Shown here: positions 1-8,489 of the stretch, in pieces | Layout: every line of letters begins with the position of its first letter | Position numbering within the stretch: position 1 is the first letter of the stretch | From: an uncultured Lachnospiraceae bacterium | GTDB lineage: Bacteria > Bacillota > Clostridia > Lachnospirales > Lachnospiraceae | Direction of reading: 5' to 3' | DNA: 22,716 nt | NCBI GenBank assembly: GCA_937916415.1 | Contig: CALGGH010000004.1 | Location: forward strand, 1 to 22,716 | Notes under the pieces: model-generated | Seen by the model: only the letters and a program-made list of their open reading frames with translations | Told to the model about the DNA's origin: nothing | Database searches by the model: none | Translations under genes and position numbers: made by a program

Positions 1-60
1 ATAAATTAATGTTACAACTTCCTTGTCTGAATCCGCCCATGCATCGTTGGCGTCATTCAT
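1..60 (-). other. Unassigned partial minus-strand reading frame at the left edge
   Basis: A minus-strand frame opens at an ATG (complement of 58-60) and stays open to the window edge, giving about 20 residues with the stretch ADSDKEVV. There is no convincing Shine-Dalgarno sequence before it. It lies just downstream of the LtaS-like stop codon at 79-81. It could be a small downstream gene, the start of a longer one, or a further degenerate LtaS tail, because its MNDANDAW vaguely resembles MNAYAYVN near the LtaS C-terminus. I cannot decide between these. Confidence 0.2.
16..32. repeat. Left copy of a short sequence shared with the right window end
   Basis: AACTTCC followed by TTGTCTGAAT here is matched at 22683-22707, where the same two blocks are separated by 8 extra bases. 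Both copies are followed shortly by CCATG. It may be a small dispersed repeat or two related gene ends on the minus strand. With only about 17 matching bases this is weak. Confidence 0.25.
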
Positions 61-78
61 CGTAGATGGGGGATGGAT

Positions 79-2355
79 TCATCTGTCGTATTCGGTTTTG
101 TCTATCCTGAAAGCGGATTCCTCGAGATTCCCAAATAAAGAGTCATATTCAAGTATATAGTAATCCTTTAAAGTCTGTGATTCCGCGGCAGTCACGTCAT
201 CATAATTACAATGCATCTCATCTTTATTAACATATGCATATGCGTTCATTGCCGGTATTGTATCCTGCATGCCATAGGTATAGACATTGTATGGCGTCAT
301 ATTGAGTTCCAATGCCTTTAAAAGGTCACAGCCAAGGTAATTAAGGCTGGTGAGCTGATTAAAGAAGGACGTATCGATGTCGTAATTTGAATATACCAGA
401 TATGGCGTCATATACTTTGTCTGTTCCAATTCCAACTCACTTGAAAAACGCCCGTGATCGGTGATCGTTTCAAATGATTCGTCGGTAAGCATTGGATAAT
501 GATCGCCAAAGAAAACCAGTACGGTAGGTTCTTCGTACCTATCGATCATAGTAATAAATTCACTCAATGCGGTGTCTGAAACAGAGATTAGGGACAGATA
601 GACATCCAGATCTGATGGCTCTGAATCCGGTAACCGGAATTGTAATCGCTCATCTTCCAGATCCTTCACGTTATAACCACCGTGATTTTGAATGGTAACC
701 CCGAATATGAAGTATGGCGTGCCCTCCGGCTTGTCCTGTAGAATATGGTCTATTTTGCCGTACACTTCTGAATCGACAACCCGACCGCGAAGCCTGTCCG
801 ATTCCTCATAATCTTTTATAAAGAGCATTTCATCAAAATTCATGTATTTATACACTTTATTACGATTCCAGTTCGTTGAAGCGGCTGGATGTGTGGCGAC
901 TGCATAATAGCCCTGATCCTGAAGCGTGGTAACCAAGGTAGGCATATTTCTCTGAATATTGACCAGATATGGATTTGTTTGAGGTGCAAAAGCAAGAGAA
1001 CTGCCGCTAAGAAATTCAAATTCTGATTTAGCAGTATTGCCGCCAATGGTTGAAACCAGCGTTCTGCCTGTTGCAATTCGTCCGGGAGTATTGTTTAGTG
1101 AATGGTAAAACGGCATATAGTCTTCGGATGCGTTGAGATTGCCTAAATCACCTATATCGGCAAAGGTTTCATTCATGATCACGATAATGTTTGGACGAAT
1201 TACGGAAGCATCTGATTGAACAAAGGCATTTTTTTGTGCTAATTCCTTTACCCGGTTTCTGCTGTATCCGTCCGGCTTTGGAACCTGTGATTTTTTTAGA
1301 ACCTCTACGAATCCCAAAGTACATCCGTTGCGTTCATATGTGTTAGCAATGGTTCCCACTCCGAACATTTCCCAATATAGATTGTTGTCATTGATGAAAT
1401 CACTGTTAAACCAGAGAAGACTCACCGTGATAACAAATATCATGCCGGTCAGTCGTATGGGAAGCTGAAATCGTTCTACACCTGATATTTGAACGAAATA
1501 CAGACAACAGGTTATTATCAGCAAACTGACCATCAGCAGTTCCCAAATCTGTTTATTGGTATACAGCGTATATTGGTCCACTACGTCAAATGCCGTACCT
1601 GCGGCATATACATCAGCCGGAATAAAGGGCGTACCGCGAAAATCATAAACAAAGTAATGTATCAATATCCATATTGTATTAACTATGACATGAATTATGA
1701 TTGAAATATTAATGTTTAGAGTAACAAAAAAGATCAGCAGGATCACTGCAAATGATATAAACACTCCGAAAAGATTGTTGTCTGAGTGAAATACGACTGA
1801 ATTAAGGTATTCACAGATAGCCGCGATCATAAACAGAACGCAGATATCGGCAGGATTTACGTGTCTGGATCTGTTTCGAAATCCTTTATGACGCATGAAT
1901 GTCAGAAGGAAATATATGAGGAAATTGACAAAACAGGCAATGGGTACAGGCAGATATTCGTAGTCGACCTTTTGAGTAGACAAAAGCAGCATCTCAAAGA
2001 ACAAATAGATGACGTGATCGGTGACATCACCTGTTACGGCCTTTTCCGGCGTGAAATGCAGAAAAGACCATTTGGGGAAAAATAAAATCGCACAGATCAA
2101 ACCGGAAATCCATATGAGCATCATTGGATTAAAGTGTATTTCTTTCCGTACGTAATGCGTGTACTTATATGAAATCGTAAACACAATTCCAAAGTACAGA
2201 AAATACGCTGCTGACAATATGAGTATATTTTTGATGGGCGCAATCCGGTCGGCTTGCCGGGAGGAACCTACGAACTGAGGTTCTTTACTTCTGAAATATG
2301 CAACTAAAAACGCAGCAATACAATTGCATGTCAGAATTAACATGACCTTAAACAT
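79..2355 (-). CDS. LtaS-like phosphoglycerol transferase (sulfatase fold), multi-pass membrane protein
   Basis: This 758-residue protein is a probable extracellular phosphoglycerol transferase of the LtaS/sulfatase superfamily, adding glycerol phosphate from a lipid donor to a surface polymer. Residues 1 to about 310 hold many hydrophobic segments. The catalytic domain follows at about 385-690. Visible motifs are the metal-binding MNET (E396), the nucleophile region GGNTAKSE (T441 as likely catalytic threonine), THP (H489), QNHGG (H558) and FGDHYP (D618, H619). It is longer than classical LtaS (about 650 residues) because the membrane region is larger. The start is set by AAGGAT about 7 bases upstream of ATG, and this SD overlaps the stop codon of the GtrII tail at 2367-2369, so the gene was once coupled to a GtrII gene. 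A shorter C-terminal relative of this protein survives at 4395-4470. The exact polymer substrate is unknown. Confidence 0.85.
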   Translation of the reverse strand: MFKVMLILTCNCIAAFLVAYFRSKEPQFVGSSRQADRIAPIKNILILSAAYFLYFGIVFTISYKYTHYVRKEIHFNPMMLIWISGLICAILFFPKWSFLHFTPEKAVTGDVTDHVIYLFFEMLLLSTQKVDYEYLPVPIACFVNFLIYFLLTFMRHKGFRNRSRHVNPADICVLFMIAAICEYLNSVVFHSDNNLFGVFISFAVILLIFFVTLNINISIIIHVIVNTIWILIHYFVYDFRGTPFIPADVYAAGTAFDVVDQYTLYTNKQIWELLMVSLLIITCCLYFVQISGVERFQLPIRLTGMIFVITVSLLWFNSDFINDNNLYWEMFGVGTIANTYERNGCTLGFVEVLKKSQVPKPDGYSRNRVKELAQKNAFVQSDASVIRPNIIVIMNETFADIGDLGNLNASEDYMPFYHSLNNTPGRIATGRTLVSTIGGNTAKSEFEFLSGSSLAFAPQTNPYLVNIQRNMPTLVTTLQDQGYYAVATHPAASTNWNRNKVYKYMNFDEMLFIKDYEESDRLRGRVVDSEVYGKIDHILQDKPEGTPYFIFGVTIQNHGGYNVKDLEDERLQFRLPDSEPSDLDVYLSLISVSDTALSEFITMIDRYEEPTVLVFFGDHYPMLTDESFETITDHGRFSSELELEQTKYMTPYLVYSNYDIDTSFFNQLTSLNYLGCDLLKALELNMTPYNVYTYGMQDTIPAMNAYAYVNKDEMHCNYDDVTAAESQTLKDYYILEYDSLFGNLEESAFRIDKTEYDR

Positions 2356-2366
2356 TGTTTAAATCC

Positions 2367-2480
2367 TTATTCAAATTTGATCACCATTACTCCATCGATA
2401 ATACCACAATAGCCGGCGGTCGGATATGCCGGCATTGTCTCGACTTCGGGGTTGTCTTCGATGTATGAGATTATATTCCT
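2367..2480 (-). pseudogene. 3' remnant of a GtrII-like glucosyltransferase gene
   Basis: The minus strand encodes the last 36 or so residues of a GtrII-like protein: IEDNPEVE, PAYPTAGYC and IIDGVMVIKF. They align with the end of the intact gene at 4499-6043. By eye the two DNA copies differ at about 8 of 110 bases. Homology stops at about 2478-2480, where opposite-strand sulfatase sequence begins. A 91-codon frame (2367-2642) running through both is a chimera and not a real gene. The tail may persist because its last bases carry the SD of the LtaS-like gene. Confidence 0.85.
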
Positions 2481-2669
2481 ACCATACTGGCGGCCATGGG
2501 AGCAAAAATAGACGGGGAACGTCTTGGGCTGGGCGCAAACCCGTTCTCCGGAGTGCCTACGATACCCGAAAGGATCGGAAGAGACGTATTCTATGAGGAG
2601 CTGCAGAACAGTCCCACTATGCAGCTCTTCTTGCAGAAGCATACTCCGAAGGATATGACTCCGGCATAG
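2475..2669 (+). pseudogene. 3' remnant of an OpgB-like phosphoglycerol transferase, opposite strand
   Basis: The plus strand reads IPTILAAMG, then GERLGLGANPFSG, then GRDVFYEELQ and a stop at 2667-2669. This aligns with FPTILASMG, GDRLALGTNLFSG and GKDEFYEQLQ at the end of the phosphoglycerol transferase encoded at 6181-7749. Only the last 65 or so codons exist and no start is present. The left edge abuts the GtrII tail within a few bases (shared TATATTCC-like sequence), and the right part overlaps the 3' end of the minus-strand nuclease gene by about 79 bases. It is a relic of a rearrangement joining two convergent genes. Confidence 0.8.
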
Positions 2670-4354
2670 CCCTCTTCCAGGATGCCGTCCTCATAGCGTT
2701 TATCGCGGATCTGGTCAAAGGCTTCCTGCAGGCCGTCATCCATTTCGTTGAATTTCTTGCGCACCTTTATTTCAAAGATGTATGCGGGATCCTTTCTTCC
2801 TTCCGGATAAAGGATTATATCCGGTCGTCCGTCGCCTGCTTCGCGGTTGGATCTTGCAGCATAATCCGGCATTCCAAGCAGCAGGGACAGCATATATCCA
2901 TGGTAGAAGCTTTCACTGCTGTCAAACGTGCTGATAGACTTTTTGAAGAGCTCCTGCATTATATCCGCGATAGCGTCGGCATCTTTATTTCTGATCGCAT
3001 TGTACAGTTCAGTGCGGTCTGTGGATTTAACTATCCTGTCAAACCATTCGCTGATCTGATTTGAATATATCCATCTGATCTCACGATTCGGAATACACAT
3101 GGTCAGGTATATGTCATTATGCTCCGGATCCTGTCTCTCCGAAACCTTCTTCATATATCCGGTGAAGAACAGGAAGTTCCACAGATTATCTTCTGAATCG
3201 TGGATATCCCCATAGGTGATGTCCTCGTGGATCTTTTTCTCTATGGTGCCGCCTGCGATAAGGGCTTCCAGTTCCCTTTTCACGTCTTCATTCGCATTGA
3301 ATACAAGCTCTTTGATTATGGAGTTGGATGAGGTGTTGGCCCAGTAGGGTTTGTTAAGCCTTTCCGAAGCTCCCATATGCTCATTGATATATTGTATAAC
3401 ACTCCAGGGATTATAAACCTCCGTCTCCCCAAAAAGATATCCGTCATACCAATCCTTAACTGTCTCTGTGTTGCATAACAGATCATAGTGTTCAAGCATT
3501 GCCTCGGTTTCACTTTGCACAAAACCAAAATACTCCCCATAATCCATGCTGAGTATTGAATTCACCTGAAGATTATTAAGCCCGGTAAATATGCTCTCTT
3601 TGCTTATCCTCAGACACCCTGTGACAACAGCCCTCTCCAGTGCGTCATTGGTCTTGAGTGCCGATTCAAAGAGTGACCGGATGAATCCGATCATCTCATC
3701 ATAGAAGCCCGTGAAATATGCATTTTCCAACGGTACGTCATACTCATCTATGAGTATGATGACGTTTTTGCCATGATGCTGTTTCAGACATTCCGAGAGA
3801 AGCCGGACAGAAGTAGAGTACTTTGCGCATTCCTCCATCAATGACTCCTTCTTTTCCCGTTCCGTTCGTAAAGAACGGTATTCCTTTTCCCAGTCCGTAT
3901 GGCAGTCGAATAATTCCTTGAGTAATGAAAGAGTGTTATTATTAATCTTATCTGAATCATGAATATAGTAATGTCGGCTATATTCACTCAGTATTTCCTC
4001 CCTAAGTTTAAGAAATGCACTGTAAAAATTCGGCTGTTTAGCGGATTTTAGCGACAGCTTGATCACGGGATACTGCCCGAGCATGGGCATGATATCCTCA
4101 CATTGCCCTATTTTCATTCCGGAGAAATACCGTCTGTTATCAACCACGTTTCCGTCACGGTCATACTCCAGTTCAAAGAAGGTTCGGATCATTGACAGCG
4201 TCAACGTCTTACCGAATCGTCTGGGACGAGTAAAAAGAGTGGTCTTTCCGCCCTTGTTTATGAGATCCCTGATGAGCAGAGTTTTATCGACATAGTACAT
4301 GTCCAGATCAACAAACTCTTTATAGTTTTCATATCCGATTCCAAGTTTTTTCAT
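2591..4354 (-). CDS. AAA-ATPase-like protein with C-terminal PD-(D/E)XK nuclease domain
   Basis: The 587-residue protein matches the large AAA-ATPase-like/PD-(D/E)XK (DUF1703-type) family common in Lachnospiraceae and Bacteroidetes. The biological role of the family is not established; DNA transactions or defence are suggested. The N-terminus has YYVDKT and an arginine-rich P-loop RPRRFGKT (residues 43-50). Walker B is VIILIDEYD (198-206), followed by a TGCLRISKES sensor-like segment and WYDGYLFG. The nuclease core is GRPD (D512) and FEIKV (E528, K530) with a downstream QIRDKRY helix. ISFGVCFCKKSC near the end is the usual family terminus; the last GLFCSSS residues read into sulfatase-remnant sequence, so the native stop may have been lost. 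It sits between two halves of a duplicated GtrII-LtaS pair. No good SD precedes the ATG (see the promoter at 4361-4389). Confidence 0.85.
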   Translation of the reverse strand: MKKLGIGYENYKEFVDLDMYYVDKTLLIRDLINKGGKTTLFTRPRRFGKTLTLSMIRTFFELEYDRDGNVVDNRRYFSGMKIGQCEDIMPMLGQYPVIKLSLKSAKQPNFYSAFLKLREEILSEYSRHYYIHDSDKINNNTLSLLKELFDCHTDWEKEYRSLRTEREKKESLMEECAKYSTSVRLLSECLKQHHGKNVIILIDEYDVPLENAYFTGFYDEMIGFIRSLFESALKTNDALERAVVTGCLRISKESIFTGLNNLQVNSILSMDYGEYFGFVQSETEAMLEHYDLLCNTETVKDWYDGYLFGETEVYNPWSVIQYINEHMGASERLNKPYWANTSSNSIIKELVFNANEDVKRELEALIAGGTIEKKIHEDITYGDIHDSEDNLWNFLFFTGYMKKVSERQDPEHNDIYLTMCIPNREIRWIYSNQISEWFDRIVKSTDRTELYNAIRNKDADAIADIMQELFKKSISTFDSSESFYHGYMLSLLLGMPDYAARSNREAGDGRPDIILYPEGRKDPAYIFEIKVRKKFNEMDDGLQEAFDQIRDKRYEDGILEEGYAGVISFGVCFCKKSCIVGLFCSSS

Positions 4355-4360
4355 GGCTCA

Positions 4361-4389
4361 ATTCTATCAAAAAGAACGATTTTTAACAA
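4361..4389 (-). promoter_or_regulatory. Candidate promoter of the nuclease gene, possibly leaderless
   Basis: On the minus strand TTGTTA (4384-4389) and TAGAAT (4361-4366) are separated by 17 bases. The expected transcription start about 7 bases downstream falls on or next to the ATG at 4354, and the intervening bases lack an SD. This suggests a leaderless or nearly leaderless transcript. The sequence lies inside the reading frame of the decayed LtaS tail, so the promoter may have arisen from old coding sequence. Confidence 0.4.
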
Positions 4390-4394
4390 CTTTC

Positions 4395-4470
4395 CCTGAA
4401 TAACCGGCGGCATTGCATCCTGTATATTGCAGGTATGGATATATTTGTATGGTGTTTTGTATTTTATCTG
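4395..4470 (-). pseudogene. 3' remnant of an LtaS-like gene
   Basis: The minus strand reads KTPYKYIHTCNIQDAMP, which aligns with MTPYNVYTYGMQDTIP in the C-terminal part of the LtaS-like protein at 79-2355. The DNA also aligns (a shared ATCCTG core and GTATGG block) with one codon of length difference. It lies just downstream of the intact GtrII-like gene, where a full LtaS gene would be expected by analogy with 79-2369. The rest of that copy has been lost. Confidence 0.65.
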
Positions 4471-4498
4471 CTTTAGGTTTATTTGGGTGTAATGAGTT

Positions 4499-6043
4499 TT
4501 ATTTGAACTTGATGACCATTACTCCATCGATAATATCACAATAGCCGGCGGTCGGATATGTCGGCATTGCCTCGACTTCGGGGTTGTCTTCGATGGATGA
4601 GATTATATCCGGATCGTCCGTGAAATTATAATTCTTCCCGTACATATATTTGGTATTCCACTCAAAATTTGCGTCGTAGGTTACCGTTGTTCCCTCTACA
4701 AATCCACTTGATTTGGTATAAATGTCACTATATGCGTAAGAACCGGCTAATGCTAAACTGATATCCCCGATAGTAACGACAGGAGTATCTCCTTCGATAA
4801 AATTAGGATTACGGTCTATGTCGTATATGATGTTCATGATTTGCGCCCTTGTGCCTTCTCCCACCCATTTTTGGAAGTAAAAAACATCATTAGCGTATCT
4901 GATGATGCAGAAAGAAATAAAAGCCATGATCAGGGTTACCGGAACGGAGGTTTTTATACACAATTTTTTTGTGTTAATTTCCGGGATTAGGTAAAATATC
5001 GGATATAACATAAGTAAATACAGCATCTGATATGGAAAAATCATCAGACGATAGTGACGCCCTCCACTCAATACCGATATGCAGTTGATTCCGATCGGAA
5101 ATATCAGAATGAGCAGTATGATCAGAACCTTGGCGCATATGGCATGAATGCGTTTGATCCACAGATACGCCCAGGTACAGATAGAAATAAGCAGTATCAG
5201 CATATTGGCATACTTAACGGATTCCGATACATAATAATTGCTCTTAAAATAATAATGCAGCACCTGTTTGAAACTGAGTGGTACAGAAGAAAGAATTCCG
5301 CTGATTCCCAAGGTTTGAATTTTATCCAGACTTTGAGCTGCTCCGGTGTAGGGATCTACTCCGTTGATCCTTTGGATAAGCTTGACAAGCAGATAATACA
5401 AACCTCCGGAACATAGAAGAAATACTATGTAGATGCAGCTTTGCAAAATAATAGTTTTGAAATCTTTGCCATCCAGAATGATTTTGCAGACATACAGCAT
5501 ATACAGTCCGACAGATACGCCAAGATAGCTTTGATAGAAACCAAGCGATAAAGCGAGCATCAGTATTGAAATTATAAAACCGAGCAGTTTGTTATTGATT
5601 TTTATTGCCGAATGGACGGATAGAACCGCCAGCAACAGCGCTAGGGCGTATACATCCCAACAGTAAATGTAAATTGCTGCATTACATATAAATGCCGCGT
5701 TTAATATGAAAACTGATGATATAACGAACAGCTTCCATGAATCGAATCTGATCTCAAGCAGATCCATAGTCAGATATACGGATAAAGCCATATATGTTAG
5801 TGATAATATGCCGATGAGCCAAGGAGCCTCGACTATTCCGCGGATCACTCCGTAATACGTAATGCCGAACCGTCCAACTGAGAGTTCCCAATTCTGTCCG
5901 GTTTTGAACAGCATGTTGCCGTCATGGGAGGGGGTATAATTGGTCATTACATAGCCGTATGCAATGAAGCCTAAAACAAAAGTATATATAAAGGTTTTTT
6001 TGATCTTTTCCAAAGAATCACGGGAAATTTGAGGTGGCTGCAT
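4499..6043 (-). CDS. GtrII-like multi-pass glucosyltransferase
   Basis: The 514-residue protein resembles the GtrII glucosyltransferase family (Pfam Glucos_trans_II), which moves glucose from a polyprenyl-phosphate carrier onto a surface glycan on the outer face of the membrane. About ten hydrophobic segments span residues 18-400, with a soluble C-terminal tail. The early loop has SHDGNM (D41) and VGRFG (R58), which match the conserved HDG...GR region of this family as I recall it. The start is supported by AGGATG about 8 bases upstream and a promoter at 6080-6108. Its 3' end is duplicated at 2367-2480, with the nuclease gene between the copies. Its acceptor glycan cannot be told from sequence. 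Confidence 0.75.
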   Translation of the reverse strand: MQPPQISRDSLEKIKKTFIYTFVLGFIAYGYVMTNYTPSHDGNMLFKTGQNWELSVGRFGITYYGVIRGIVEAPWLIGILSLTYMALSVYLTMDLLEIRFDSWKLFVISSVFILNAAFICNAAIYIYCWDVYALALLLAVLSVHSAIKINNKLLGFIISILMLALSLGFYQSYLGVSVGLYMLYVCKIILDGKDFKTIILQSCIYIVFLLCSGGLYYLLVKLIQRINGVDPYTGAAQSLDKIQTLGISGILSSVPLSFKQVLHYYFKSNYYVSESVKYANMLILLISICTWAYLWIKRIHAICAKVLIILLILIFPIGINCISVLSGGRHYRLMIFPYQMLYLLMLYPIFYLIPEINTKKLCIKTSVPVTLIMAFISFCIIRYANDVFYFQKWVGEGTRAQIMNIIYDIDRNPNFIEGDTPVVTIGDISLALAGSYAYSDIYTKSSGFVEGTTVTYDANFEWNTKYMYGKNYNFTDDPDIISSIEDNPEVEAMPTYPTAGYCDIIDGVMVIKFK

Positions 6044-6079
6044 GTTATTTCATCCTGATCTTGTTTACATAACAGTTAA

Positions 6080-6108
6080 ATACTACCATAACGGATTTAT
6101 TATATCAA
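6080..6108 (-). promoter_or_regulatory. Candidate promoter for the GtrII-like gene
   Basis: On the minus strand TTGATA (6103-6108) and TAGTAT (6080-6085) are 17 bases apart, about 40 bases upstream of the ATG at 6043. The spacing is ideal and each hexamer has one or two mismatches to consensus. It lies back to back with the promoter at 6134-6162, so the two surface-polymer gene sets diverge from this 137-base gap. Confidence 0.5.
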
Positions 6109-6133
6109 CAACAATCCCATAAGACTGATACGC

Positions 6134-6162
6134 TTCATTTTGATGGTGTATTTTGCTATAAT
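6134..6162 (+). promoter_or_regulatory. Candidate sigma-A promoter for the phosphoglycerol transferase gene
   Basis: TTCATT (6134-6139) and a perfect TATAAT (6157-6162) are 17 bases apart. A strong GGAGG SD at 6170-6174 precedes the ATG at 6181, leaving a very short 5' leader. Confidence 0.6.
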
Positions 6163-6180
6163 ATTCTACGGAGGAAAAAT

Positions 6181-7749
6181 ATGAGCAACGTGAAGAAAAT
6201 ACGGTGCCTTATTGGAACGGTGCTGTTTGGTCTGCTGGTTTTTGTTTTTGTTTTCATTATTAGACTTGCTGACTGGTACAGAGCGGAATTTAAGACTGCG
6301 GCCTTCTCGGTAGTTGTTTATCAGCTCAGCACCCCGCTTACCGGAGCCGGACAGGAACGAATGGACAGTATGAGGGCGAGTGCTCTTTACGTCAGCATAG
6401 TCATTGCGGTCGTATTAACTGTTCTGTATCTGGCGGCAGATATGATCTTTGTTGAACATGATCTTAATCTGGATGTACGACTGAAAGATCGGATAAGATC
6501 ATTTTTGATCAGAGGTACTACAGCTCTTAAGGTTAAAAAGGTGATTTCCGGTCTGCTCTTGATCAGTCTTTGTGCTACAATCGTTAATCGGGCTTTTGCT
6601 GTTGGCATACCGCAATACATCGATGAAATATCCCATAATTCTACAATATATGAGGATAGGTATGTTGACCCTCAGACAGTGCAGCTTACATTTCCGGAAA
6701 ACCGGAGAAATCTTATTCTTATATTTCTGGAAAGTATGGAAGCCTCTTTTATCGACAGGGGAAATGGCGGAATATCTGACGTAAACTATATTCCCGAACT
6801 GACTCAGATTGCTTTGGATAATGTCAGTTTTTCTACCGGAGACAAGCTTGGCGGTTTTCATATTTACGGCATGGGATTTACTATGGCCGGCATTCTTGCG
6901 GCAACGGCAGGAGTCAATTATAAATTGCCGGTATATAATCTGAATGCCAATATATACGCTGAGGTTTTGCCGGGAATAACCAATCTTGGAGATATTCTGG
7001 AGGCTGAGGGATACGGGAATTATTATTTATGTGGTTCCTATTCCAGTTTTTCGGGGAAAAAGGCATATCTTAAAGGACATGGAAATTATGAAGTTATGGA
7101 TCTGAGCTATGCGTATGATGCGGGACATATCTCCGGGGATTATTATAATGATTTCTGGGGATATGAGGATATGTATCTGTATGAGATTGCGAAAAAAGAG
7201 CTGGACAGAATATCCTCTCTCGACGAACCCTTCAATCTGACCATGCTGACCGTAGATACTCATATGCCTGAGGGATATGTCTGTGATCTGTGCAAAGATG
7301 AGTTCGATACGCAGTATGGAAATGTCCTGGCCTGTGCCAGCAGACAGCTGGCGGATTTTCTGAATTGGGCAAAGACTCAGAAATGGTACGATGATACAAC
7401 AATTGTCATTATGGGCGATCATCCTACCATGGCCACCAATTTCAGGATTACCGAGGAAACCAATGAGTATGACGTATATGACAGGGAGGTGTATAACTGT
7501 TTTATCAATTGCAGCGAGGGATTGGATCTGACTCATATGAAGAACAGAGAGTTTTCAACCTGTGATATGTTTCCGACTATTCTGGCTTCAATGGGGGTTG
7601 ATATTCAGGGAGACAGGCTTGCTTTGGGAACCAATCTTTTTTCCGGTATTCCGACTCTGCCGGAGAGCATGGGTAAAGATGAGTTTTATGAGCAATTGCA
7701 GATGAATTCAAAGTATTATACAAAAGTCTTTGTCGAGGGATCGAGGTAG
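6181..7749 (+). CDS. OpgB/LtaS-type phosphoglycerol transferase
   Basis: The 522-residue protein is a second membrane-anchored sulfatase-fold enzyme, closer in its motifs to OpgB (MdoB) phosphoglycerol transferases than to the 758-residue enzyme. Hydrophobic segments lie near residues 10-28, 68-88 and 120-140, and the catalytic domain occupies about 175-500 outside the cell. Motifs are IFLESME (E184), MGFTMAG (T234 as likely nucleophile), DTHMPEG (D359, H361) and MGDHPT (D413, H414). A strong promoter and SD define the start. The C-terminal region (ILASMG to EFYEQLQ) has a broken relative on the plus strand at 2475-2669. It probably transfers phosphoglycerol to the polymer or oligosaccharide made by the neighbouring glycosyltransferases; this is inferred. 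Confidence 0.85.
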   Translation: MSNVKKIRCLIGTVLFGLLVFVFVFIIRLADWYRAEFKTAAFSVVVYQLSTPLTGAGQERMDSMRASALYVSIVIAVVLTVLYLAADMIFVEHDLNLDVRLKDRIRSFLIRGTTALKVKKVISGLLLISLCATIVNRAFAVGIPQYIDEISHNSTIYEDRYVDPQTVQLTFPENRRNLILIFLESMEASFIDRGNGGISDVNYIPELTQIALDNVSFSTGDKLGGFHIYGMGFTMAGILAATAGVNYKLPVYNLNANIYAEVLPGITNLGDILEAEGYGNYYLCGSYSSFSGKKAYLKGHGNYEVMDLSYAYDAGHISGDYYNDFWGYEDMYLYEIAKKELDRISSLDEPFNLTMLTVDTHMPEGYVCDLCKDEFDTQYGNVLACASRQLADFLNWAKTQKWYDDTTIVIMGDHPTMATNFRITEETNEYDVYDREVYNCFINCSEGLDLTHMKNREFSTCDMFPTILASMGVDIQGDRLALGTNLFSGIPTLPESMGKDEFYEQLQMNSKYYTKVFVEGSR

Positions 7750-7750
7750 C

Positions 7751-7882
7751 ATGGATTTATTGGGATTGGTGGTGCTGATAATTGTTTATTTGGAGATTGC
7801 CGGACTAATTATCTGGAAAATGTCAGAATCTTCTGAAAATTTGGGGGTGGTTACTGATACATCATCCCGATATTGTGTTTAG
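7751..7882 (+). CDS. Small single-pass membrane ORF, 43 residues
   Basis: This ATG-started frame begins one base after the preceding stop codon, with GAGG four bases before it. The first 24 residues (MDLLGLVV...IIWKM) form one clear hydrophobic helix, and the rest is short and polar. It overlaps the start of the decayed phosphodiesterase gene by 8 bases. It may be a genuine small membrane protein translated by coupling, or the surviving start of a larger lost gene. I do not recognise it. Confidence 0.4.
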   Translation: MDLLGLVVLIIVYLEIAGLIIWKMSESSENLGVVTDTSSRYCV

Positions 7883-8456
7883 TGGATTCACAAAGTTGGA
7901 ATATGTTTTTATCATAGCTATTTTTTGTTTTGGTATATTTTTGTGTCTGGTATATGATCGTTTGAAATATATTAAATTTGATTGGATGTTGTTGATTGAA
8001 GTTAAAAGATTAATCAGAATTAATCTGAAACATATACTTCAACTTGCTATTTTGTCCGGTGTTTCCGTCTATGTAGTTGGAACAGTTTTCCCGGTTTACA
8101 TGCATCAAAGCAAAGTGTCGGGTATTCGTCAGTTACTGAGACATGAAAGAAGTATTGTGCATGCGCTGGGATTCTTGGATGGATATGATGGCAAGGAATA
8201 TGATTATACCAATAGTTATGAAGTGAAATAGCTCCCGACTTAAAAGACAGATTTATTATACAAATCTATCACTCTGAAGAGTATGAACCTGTACGACTAT
8301 TGGGATTTTCTTATATAATTTGGACGCTATATATGACGGCAGGCCCGGAGTGGGATATACAGTAAATTATAAAAAAAGATGCAAGACCTTATCTACTATG
8401 GCGTAGGCGCAATTTATACGGATAATACGGATAATATATGGTTAAGAAAGTTGTAA
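7875..8456 (+). pseudogene. Decayed membrane-anchored glycerophosphodiester phosphodiesterase
   Basis: Three pieces fit one GDPD-like gene. A GTG-started frame (7875-8231, 118 residues) has two hydrophobic segments and then IVHALGFLDG and YDYTNSYE, which resemble the HALG...YTNSYE start of the catalytic domain. After a frame change at about 8228, IAPDLKDRFIIQIY and RLLGFSYIIWTLY resemble the C-terminal PELxxRxIPQIYxxEEY...GFxxIIWTLY region. Back in the first frame, YGVGAIYTDN ends at 8456. Most of the catalytic barrel is missing. An intact version would release glycerol phosphate from phospholipid or teichoic-acid derivatives, which suits its place after a phosphoglycerol transferase. Confidence 0.7.
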
Positions 8457-8489
8457 GATTGAACAAAGCTTTATAAACAGGATTGTTTT

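Noticed and set aside
2367..2642. 91-codon minus-strand ORF
   Set aside because: Its C-terminal third is the GtrII tail and its start is antisense to the sulfatase tail, so it is a chimera across a junction and not a gene.
7027..7536. 169-codon antisense ORF inside the phosphoglycerol transferase gene
   Set aside because: No family resemblance, no SD, and the plus strand carries clear catalytic motifs throughout.
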